Part shown: in pieces, positions 47,417 to 64,000 of the stretch
How the letters are laid out: every line of letters starts with the position of its first letter
How positions within the stretch are numbered: the first letter of the stretch is position 1
Assembly (NCBI GenBank): GCA_037976565.1
Contig: CP137668.1
Coordinates: 294,719-358,718 of the forward strand
Length of the DNA stretch: 64,000 bases
Source of the DNA: Mesocentrotus franciscanus
Taxonomy: Eukaryota; Echinodermata; Echinoidea; Camarodonta; Strongylocentrotidae
Reading direction: 5' to 3'
The notes under the pieces: model-generated
What the model was told of the DNA's origin: nothing
Seen by the model: the letters and a program-made list of their open reading frames with translations, nothing else
The model's database searches: none
Translations under genes and position numbers: made by a program

Positions 47417-50400
47417 CCCCGGCAAGTGACCTATACCACCAGAAAGCTGAAAATCTCTTCTATTCAAATATATTTTCAGCTAAGAATAAAAAATGTCGGC
47501 CAAAGTTTGAGGCGACTTGAGAGTACGGAATCTTTTTTTGGATTGCGTACTCGGGATTTGAAGCTATTGTGCGAAATGACCGTACATTTTCAGAATACAG
47601 CGCCTATGTAAAAGTTAAACAGTAAGGTCCAGACATCTTCCCCCGGCAGGTGACCTATACCACCAGAAAGCTGGAAATCTCCTCTATTCGAATATATTTT
47701 CAGCTAAGAATAAAAAATGTCGGCCAAAGTTTGAGGCGACTTGAGAATACAGCACCTCATTTTGGATTGCTTGACGGGATTTGAAGCTATTGTGCGGAAT
47801 GACCAAGCATTTTGAGAATACAGAGCCTATTTAAAAGTTAAACAGTAAGGTCCAGACATCTTCCCCCGGCAGGTGACCTATACCACCAGAAAGCTGGAAA
47901 TCTCCTCTATTCGAATATATTTTCAGCTAAGAATAAAAAATGTCGGCCAAAGTTTGAGGCGACTTGAGAATACAGCACCTCATTTTGGATTGCTTGGACG
48001 GGATTTGAAGCTATTGTGCGGAATGACCAAGCATTTTGAGAATACAGAGCCTATTTAAAAGTTAAACAGTAAGGTCCAGACATCTTCCCCCGGCAGGTGA
48101 CCTATACCACCAGAAAGCTGAAAATCTCCTCTATTCGAATATGTTTTTAGCTAAGAAAAAAAATGTCGGTCAAAGTTTGAGGCGCCTTGAGAGTACGGCA
48201 TCTTTTTGGATTGCGTACTGGATTTGAAGCTATTGTGCGGAATGACCAAGCATTTTGAGAATACAGAGCCTATTTAAAAGTTAAACAGTAAGGTCCAGAC
48301 ATCTTCCCCCGGCAGGTGACCTATACCACCAGAAAGCTGGAAATCTCCTCTATTCGAATATATTTTCAGCTAAGAATAAAAAATGTCGGCCAAAGTTTGA
48401 GGCGCCTTGAGAATACAGCACCTCATTTTGGATTGCTTGGACGGGATTTGAAGCTATTGTGCGGAATGACCAAGCATTTTGAGAATACAGAGCCTATTTA
48501 AAAGTTAAACAGTAAGGTCCAGACATCTTCCCCCGGCAGGTGACCTATACCACCAGAAAGCTGAAAATCTCCTCTATTCGAATATATTTTCAGCTAAGAA
48601 TAAAAAATGTCGGCCAAAGTTTGAGGCGACTTGAGAATACAGCACCTCATTTTGGATTGCTTGGACGGGATTTGAAGCTATTGTGCGGAATGACCAAGCA
48701 TTTTCAGAATACAGAGCCTATGTAAAAGTTAAACAGTAAGGTCCAGACATCTTCCCCCGGCAGGTGACCTATACCACCAGAAAGCTGAAAATCTTCTATT
48801 CGAATATATTTTCAGCTAAGAATAAAAATGTCGGCCAAAGTTTGAGGCGACTTGAGAGTACGGAATCTTTTTGGATTGCGTACTCGGGATTTGAAGCTAT
48901 TGTGCGTAATGACCGTACATTTTCAGAATACAGAGCCTATGTAAAAGTTAAACAGTAAGGTCCAGACATCTTCCCCGGCAGGTGACCTATACCACCAGAA
49001 AGCTGAAAATCTCTCTATTCGAATATATTTTCAGCTAAGAATAAAAATGTCGGTCAAAGTTTGAGGCGCCTTGAGAGTACAGCAGCTCTTTTTGGATTGC
49101 GTACTCGGGATTTGAAGCTATTGTGCGGAATGACCAAGCATTTTGAGAATACAGAGCCTATTTAAAAGTTAAACAGTAAGGTCCAGACATCTTCCCCCGG
49201 CAGGTGACCTATACCACCAGAAAGCTGGAAATCTCCTCTATTCGAATATATTTTCAGCTAAGAATAAAAAATGTCGGTCAAAGTTTGAGGCGCCTTGAGA
49301 GTACGGCATCTTTTTTTGGATTGCGTACTGGATTTGAAGCTATTGTGCGGAATGACCAAGCATTTTGAGAATACAGAGCCTATTTAAAAGTTAAACAGTA
49401 AGGTCCAGACATCTTCCCCCGGCAGGTGACCTATACCACCAGAAAGCTGGAAATCTCCTCTATTCGAATATATTTTCAGCTAAGAATAAAAAATGTCGGC
49501 CAAAGTTTGAGGCGACTTGAGAGTACAGCACCTCATTTTGGATTGCTTGGACGGGATTTGAAGCTATTGTGCGGAATGACCAAGCATTTTCAGAATACAG
49601 AGCCTATTTAAAAGTTAAACAGTAAGGTCCAGACATCTTCCCCCGGCAGGTGACCTATACCACCAGAAAGCTGAAAATCTCCTCTATTCGAATATATTTT
49701 CAGCTAAGAATAAAAAATGTCGGCCAAAGTTTGAGGCGACTTGAGAATACAGCACCTCATTTTGGATTGCTTGGACGGGATTTGAAGCTATTGTGCGGAA
49801 TGACCAAGCATTTTCAGAATACAGAGCCTATTTAAAAGTTAAACAGTAAGGTCCAGACATCTTCCCCCGGCAGGTGACCTATACCACCAGAAAGCTGGAA
49901 ATCTCCTCTATTCGAATATATTTTCAGCTAAGAATAAAAAATGTCGGCCAAAGTTTGAGGCGACTTGAGAGTACGGCATCTTTTTTTGGATTGCGTACTC
50001 GGGATTTGAAGCTATTGTGCGGAATGACCAAGCATTTTGAGAATACAGAGCCTATTTAAAAGTTAAACAGTAAGGTCCAGACATCTTCCCCCGGCAGGTG
50101 ACCTATACCACCAGAAAGCTGGAAATCTCCTCTATTCGAATATATTTTCAGCTAAGAATAAAAAATGTCGGCCAAAGTTTGAGGCGACTTGAGAATACAG
50201 CACCTCATTTTGGATTGCTTGGACGGGATTTGAAGCTATTGTGCGGAATGACCAAGCATTTTGAGAATACAGAGCCTATTTAAAAGTTAAACAGTAAGGT
50301 CCAGACATCTTCCCCCGGCAGGTGACCTATACCACCAGAAAGCTGAAAATCTCCTCTATTCGAATATGTTTTCAGCTAAGAATAAAAAATGTCGGTCAAA

Positions 50401-53400
50401 GTTTGAGGCGCCTTGAGGGTACAGCATCTTTTTTTGGATTGCGTACTCGGGATTTGAAGCTATTGTGCGGAATGACCAAGCATTTTGAGAATACAGAGCC
50501 TATTTAAAAGTTAAACAGTAAGGTCCAGACATCTTCCCCCGGCAGGTGACCTATACCACCAGAAAGCTGGAAATCTCCTCTATTCGAATATATTTTCAGC
50601 TAAGAATAAAAAATGTCGGCCAAAGTTTGAGGCGACTTGAGAATACAGCACCTCATTTTGGATTGCTTGGACGGGATTTGAAGCTATTGTGCGGAATGAC
50701 CAAGCATTTTGAGAATACAGAGCCTATTTAAAAGTTAAACAGTAAGGTCCAGACATCTTCCCCCGGCAGGTGACCTATACCACCAGAAAGCTGAAAATCT
50801 CCTCTATTCGAATATATTTTCAGCTAAGAATAAAAAATGTCGGCCAAAGTTTGAGGCGACTTGAGAATACAGCACCTCATTTTGGATTGCTTGGACGGGA
50901 TTTGAAGCTATTGTGCGGAATGACCAAGCATTTTCAGAATACAGAGCCTATTTAAAAGTTAAACAGTAAGGTCCAGACATCTTCCCCCGGCAGGTGACCT
51001 ATACCACCAGAAAGCTGAAAATCTCTCTATTCGAATATATTTTCAGCTAAGAATAAAAATGTCGGCCAAAGTTTGAGGCGACTTGAGAGTACGGCATCTT
51101 TTTTTGGATTGCGTACTCGGGATTTGAAGCTATTGTGCGAAATGACCGTACATTTTCAGAATACAGAGCCTATTTAAAAGTTAAACAGTAAGGTCCAGAC
51201 ATCTTCCCCCGGCAGGTGACCTATACCACCAGAAAGCTGAAAATCTCTCTATTCGAATATGTTTTCAGCTAAGAATAAAAATGTCGGCCAAAGTTTGAGG
51301 CGACTTGAGTACATCTTTTTTGGATTGCGTACTCGGGATTTGAAGCTATTGTGCGAAATGACCGTACATTTTCAGAATACAGAGCCTATTTAAAAGTTAA
51401 ACAGTAAGGTCCAGACATCTTCCCCCGGCAGGTGACCTATACCACCAGAAAGCTGGAAATCTCCTCTATTCGAATATATTTTCAGCTAAGAATAAAAAAT
51501 GTCGGCCAAAGTTTGAGGCGACTTGAGAATACAGCACCTCATTTTGGATTGCTTGGACGGGATTTGAAGCTATTGTGCGGAATGACCAAGCATTTTCAGA
51601 ATACAGAGCCTATTTAAAAGTTAAACAGTAAGGTCCAGACATCTTCCCCCGGCAGGTGACCTATACCACCAGAAAGCTGGAAATCTCCTCTATTCGAATA
51701 TATTTTCAGCTAAGAATAAAAAATGTCGGCCAAAGTTTGAGGCGACTTGAGAGTACGGCATCTTTTTTTGGATTGCGTACTCGGGATTTGAAGCTATTGT
51801 GCGGAATGACCAAGCATTTTGAGAATACAGAGCCTATTTAAAAGTTAAACAGTAAGGTCCAGACATCTTCCCCCGGCAGGTGACCTATACCACCAGAAAG
51901 CTGGAAATCTCCTCTATTCGAATATATTTTCAGCTAAGAATAAAAAATGTCGGCCAAAGTTTGAGGCGACTTGAGAGTACAGCACCTCATTTTGGATTGC
52001 TTGGACGGGATTTGAAGCTATTGTGCGGAATGACCAAGCATTTTCAGAATACAGAGCCTATTTAAAAGTTAAACAGTAAGGTCCAGACATCTTCCCCCGG
52101 CAGGTGACCTATACCACCAGAAAGCTGAAAATCTCCTCTATTCGAATATGTTTTCAGCTAAGAATAAAAAATGTCGGGCAAAGTTTGAGGCGCCTTGAGG
52201 GTACAGCATCTTTTTTTGGATTGCGTACTCGGGATTTGAAGCTATTGTGCGGAATGACCAAGCATTTTGAGAATACAGAGCCTATTTAAAAGTTAAACAG
52301 TAAGGTCCAGACATCTTCCCCCGGCAGGTGACCTATACCACCAGAAAGCTGGAAATCTCCTCTATTCGAATATATTTTCAGCTAAGAATAAAAAATGTCG
52401 GCCAAAGTTTGAGGCGCCTTGAGAGTACAGCACCTCATTTTGGATTGCTTGGACGGGATTTGAAGCTATTGTGCGGAATGACCAAGCATTTTGAGAATAC
52501 AGAGCCTATTTAAAAGTTAAACAGTAAGGTCCAGACATCTTCCCCCGGCAGGTGACCTATACCACCAGAAAGCTGAAAATCTCCTCTATTCGAATATATT
52601 TTCAGCTAAGAATAAAAAATGTCGGCCAAAGTTTGAGGCGACTTGAGAATACAGCACCTCATTTTGGATTGCTTGGACGGGATTTGAAGCTATTGTGCGG
52701 AATGACCAAGCATTTTCAGAATACAGCGCCTATTTAAAAGTTAAACAGTAAGATCCAGACATCTTCCCCCGGCAGGTGACCTATACCACCAGAAAGCTGA
52801 AAATCTCCTCTATTCGAATATATTTTCAGCTAAGAATAAAAATGTCGGCCAAAGTTTGAGGCGACTTGAGAGTACGGAATCTTTTTTTGGATTGCGTACT
52901 CGGGATTTGAAGCTATTGTGCGAAATGACCGTACATTTTCAGAATACAGCGCCTATGTAAAAGTTAAACAGTAAGGTCCAGACATCTTCCCCCGGCAGGT
53001 GACCTATACCACCAGAAAGCTGAAAATCTCCTCTATTCGAATATGTTTTCAGCTAAGAATAAAAATGTCGGCCAAAGTTTGAGGCGACTTGAGAGTACGG
53101 CATCTTTTTGGATTGCGTACTCGGGATTTGAAGCTATTGTGCGGAATGACCGTACATTTTCAGAATACAGAGCCTATGTAAAAGTTAAACAGTAAGGTCC
53201 AGACATCTTCCCCCGGCAGGTGACCTATACCACCAGAAAGCTGGAAATCTCCTCTATTCGAATATATTTTCAGCTAAGAATAAAAAATGTCGGCCAAAGT
53301 TTGAGGCGCCTTGAGAGTAGGCATCTTTTTTTGGATTGCGTACTCGGGATTTGAAGCTATTGTGCGGAATGACCAAGCATTTTGAGAATACAGAGCCTAT

Positions 53401-55790
53401 TTAAAAGTTAAACAGTAAGGTCCAGACATCTTCCCCGGCAGGTGACCTATACCACCAGAAAGCTGAAAATCTCCTCTATTCGAATATATTTTCAGCTAAG
53501 AATAAAAAATGTCGGCCAAAGTTTGAGGCGACTTGAGAATACAGCACCTCATTTTGGATTGCTTGGACGGGATTTGAAGCTATTGTGCGGAATGACCAAG
53601 CATTTTGAGAATACAGAGCCTATTTAAAAGTTAAACAGTAAGGTCCAGACATCTTCCCCCGGCAGGTGACCTATACCACCAGAAAGCTGAAAATCTCCTC
53701 TATTCGAATATGTTTTCAGCTAAGAATAAAAATGTCGGCCAAAGTTTGAGGCGCCTTGAGAGTACAGCATCTTTTTGGATTGCGTACTCGGGATTTGAAG
53801 CTATTGTGCGGAATGACCAAGCATTTTGAGAATACAGAGCCTATTTAAAAGTTAAACAGTAAGGTCCAGACATCTTCCCCCGGCAGGTGACCTATACCAC
53901 CAGAAAGCTGGAAATCTCCTCTATTCGAATATATTTTCAGCTAAGAATAAAAAATGTCGGCCAAAGTTTGAGGCGCCTTGAGAATACAGCACCTCATTTT
54001 GGATTGCTTGGACGGGATTTGAAGCTATTGTGCGGAATGACCAAGCATTTTGAGAATACAGAGCCTATTTAAAAGTTAAACAGTAAGGTCCAGACATCTT
54101 CCCCGGCAGGTGACCTATACCACCAGAAAGCTGAAAATCTCCTCTATTCGAATATATTTTCAGCTAAGAATAAAAAATGTCGGCCAAAGTTTGAGGCGAC
54201 TTGAGAATACAGCACCTCATTTTGGATTGCTTGGACGGGATTTGAAGCTATTGTGCGGAATGACCAAGCATTTTCAGAATACAGCGCCTATGTAAAAGTT
54301 AAACAGTAAGGTCCAGACATCTTCCCCCGGCAGGTGACCTATACCACCAGAAAGCTGAAAATCTCTTCTATTCGAATATGTTTTCAGCTAAGAATAAAAA
54401 ATGTCGGCCAAAGTTTGAGGCGACTTGAGAGTACGGCATCTTTTTTTGGATTGCGTACTCGGGATTTGAAGCTATTGTGCGAAATGACCGTACATTTTCA
54501 GAATACAGAGCCTATTTAAAAGTTAAACAGTAAGGTCCAGACATCTTCCCCAGGCAGGTGACCTATACCACCAGAAAGCTGAAAATCTCCTCTATTCGAA
54601 TATGTTTTCAGCTAAGAATAAAAAATGTCGGTTAAAGTTTGAGGCGCCTTGAGAGTTAGGCACCTCATTTTGGATTGCTTGGACGGGATTTGAAGCTATT
54701 GTGCGGAATGACCGAGCATTTTGAGAATACAGAGCCTATTTAAAAGTTAAACAGTAAGGTCCAGACATCTTCCCCCGGCAGGTGACCTATACCACCAGAA
54801 AGCTGAAAATCTCCTCTATTCGAATATGTTTTCAGCTAAGAATAAAAAATGTCGGTCAAAGTTTGAGGCGCCTTGAGAGTACGGCATCTTTTTGGATTGC
54901 GTACTGGATTTGAAGCTATTGTGCGGAATGACCAAGCATTTTGAGAATACAGAGCCTATTTAAAAGTTAAACAGTAAGGTCCAGACATCTTCCCCCGGCA
55001 GGTGACCTATACCACCAGAAAGCTGGAAATCTCCTCTATTCGAATATATTTTCAGCTAAGAATAAAAAATGTCGGTTAAAGTTTGAGGCGCCTTGAGAGT
55101 TAGGCACCTCATTTTGGATTGCTTGGACGGGATTTGAAGCTATTGTGCGGAATGACCAAGCATTTTGAGAATACAGAGCCTATTTAAAAGTTAAACAGTA
55201 AGGTCCAGACATCTTCCCCGGCAGGTGACCTATACCACCAGAAAGCTGAAAATCTCCTCTATTCGAATATATTTTCAGCTAAGAATAAAAAATGTCGGCC
55301 AAAGTTTGAGGCGACTTGAGAATACAGCACCTCATTTTGGATTGCTTGGACGGGATTTGAAGCTATTGTGCGGAATGACCAAGCATTTTCAGAATACAGC
55401 GCCTATGTAAAAGTTAAACAGTAAGGTCCAGACATCTTCCCCCGGCAGGTGACCTATACCACCAGAAAGCTGAAAATCTCCTCTATTCGAATATGTTTTC
55501 AGCTAAGAATAAAAAATGTCGGCTAAAGTTTGAGGCGCCTTGAGAGTTAGGCATCTTTTTTTGGATTGCGTACTCGGGATTTGAAGCTATTGTCCGGAAT
55601 GACCGAGCATTTTGAGAATACAGAGCCGATTTAAAAGTTAAACAGTAAGGTCCAGATATCTTCCCACGGTAAGTGACCTATACCACCAGAAAGCTGAAAA
55701 TCTCCTCTATTCGAATATGTTTTCAGCTAAGAATAAAAAATGTCGGCCAAAGATTAAGGTGCTTTGAAAGTTAGGCACCTCATTTTGGAT
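47417..55790 (+). repeat. ~224-bp satellite array, right arm (~38 units)
   Basis: About 38 units in the plus direction begin GTGACCTATACCACCAGAAA at 47426, 47650, 47873 and so on to 55672. Spacing is mostly 224 bp, shorter where units have small deletions. Two main sub-types alternate: one with CACCTCATTTTGGATTGCTT and one with GCATCTTTTTTTGGATTGCG. The last units (after about 55600) are diverged, and the array stops after CACCTCATTTTGGAT, the same unit position at which the left arm begins. The array fills the space between the divergent LACTB2-like and STK3/4-like genes. Confidence 0.96.
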
Positions 55791-56219
55791 ATATAGTGCA
55801 CGGCTGTATTGCCAGTGTGCCGATAATTCAAATATTTTTTGATATAGAGAGTTATTGCTCATATCATTGATAACATTTTTTTGAAATAGAGTACACATTT
55901 AATTTTTTTCATTTGAAATAGACGACAAATATAATTATTTTCTTGTGAGGAGCATCTAAAGAGAATGAGCGATATTTTTCTCATTTTTTCTTTTCTCTTT
56001 CCTCCTTTTGACGACACCGTAAATGGTCGCTGAACTTGTGGTCGCCAGATTCAAGGAGCGGAGCTAGAGAGAGACAGAGATAGTGACTGATCTTCGAAGA
56101 TTTCCGGTTTGTTTTGGCTTGGTAAAATTGGTATAATTTCTTACTTTACCATTGTCTTTGATACCCAACCGATGTAAATCTGTCATGGTTTTCAGATTTA
56201 TCGCTGGATCACGGCAAAG
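55791..56219 (+). promoter_or_regulatory. Probable promoter and 5' UTR of the STK3/4-like gene
   Basis: A unique sequence of about 430 bp between the satellite edge and the inferred start codon. From about 55990 it becomes more GC-balanced, with purine-rich GAGCGGAGCTAGAGAGAGAC, as often seen in 5' UTRs. No TATA box is evident near it. The transcription start is not determined. Confidence 0.35.

Positions 56220-64000
<7,781 letters not shown>

Noticed and set aside
47426..55410. Many near-identical 61-codon open frames in the satellite, resembling a tandem gene family
   Set aside because: They begin at GTG rather than ATG, the unit length is not a multiple of three so frames do not continue between units, single-base indels break them freely, and no protein motif is recognisable. 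They are by-products of a repeated non-coding unit.
44345..55790. CRISPR-like array
   Set aside because: The repeat is contiguous with no unique spacers, units are ~224 bp, and the surroundings are clearly a eukaryotic genome.

Overview
This is animal nuclear DNA: AT-rich, mostly intron, intergenic sequence and repeats, with short exons bounded by GT-AG splice sites. Conserved protein pieces identify three genes. The GATA4/5/6-type N-terminus and the abundance of (GA)n tracts, short inverted-repeat elements and CR1-like LINE debris suggest a marine deuterostome, most likely an echinoderm such as a sea urchin. The organism is inferred; nothing in the sequence names it.

Layout. (1) 1-10810 is intron 1 of a GATA factor gene on the minus strand; its first coding exon is 10811-11936 and its upstream region follows. 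The zinc-finger exons are not in the window. (2) About 12.3-30.7 kb is intergenic, with an inverted-repeat element (15.6 kb), purine/pyrimidine microsatellites, an interstitial telomere-like run (21.3 kb), a 39-bp minisatellite (27.4 kb) and a dispersed element (27.8 kb). (3) 30692-43096, minus strand, is a LACTB2-type metallo-beta-lactamase-fold endoribonuclease gene. Six downstream exons carry the active site. Three homologous first exons lie upstream: two intact (35.1 and 35.6 kb) and one disrupted (43.0 kb). The penultimate exon has an apparent one-base frameshift. Several MITE-like elements sit in and just upstream of this gene. (4) 44345-55790 is an 11.4-kb array of a ~224-bp repeat, about 14 units inverted and then about 38 units in the plus direction. 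Its two outer ends stop at the same point in the unit, so it looks like a giant foldback structure. (5) 56220-64000, plus strand, is the 5' part of an STK3/STK4 (MST1/2, Hippo) kinase gene: six coding exons covering the kinase domain up to about subdomain X. The sixth exon is followed by a 140-bp tandem array that repeats the last 102 coding bases nine times, each copy with an intact splice donor. The 3' exons are outside the window.

The LACTB2-like and STK3/4-like genes are divergent (head to head), separated by the satellite array. No operon-like or pathway link between the three genes is visible. The most interesting observations are the nine-fold exon tandem array in the kinase gene, the inverted two-armed satellite block, and the triplicated first exon of the LACTB2-like gene. 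Several indels in otherwise well conserved exons could be assembly errors, and this should be kept in mind for all frameshift claims.
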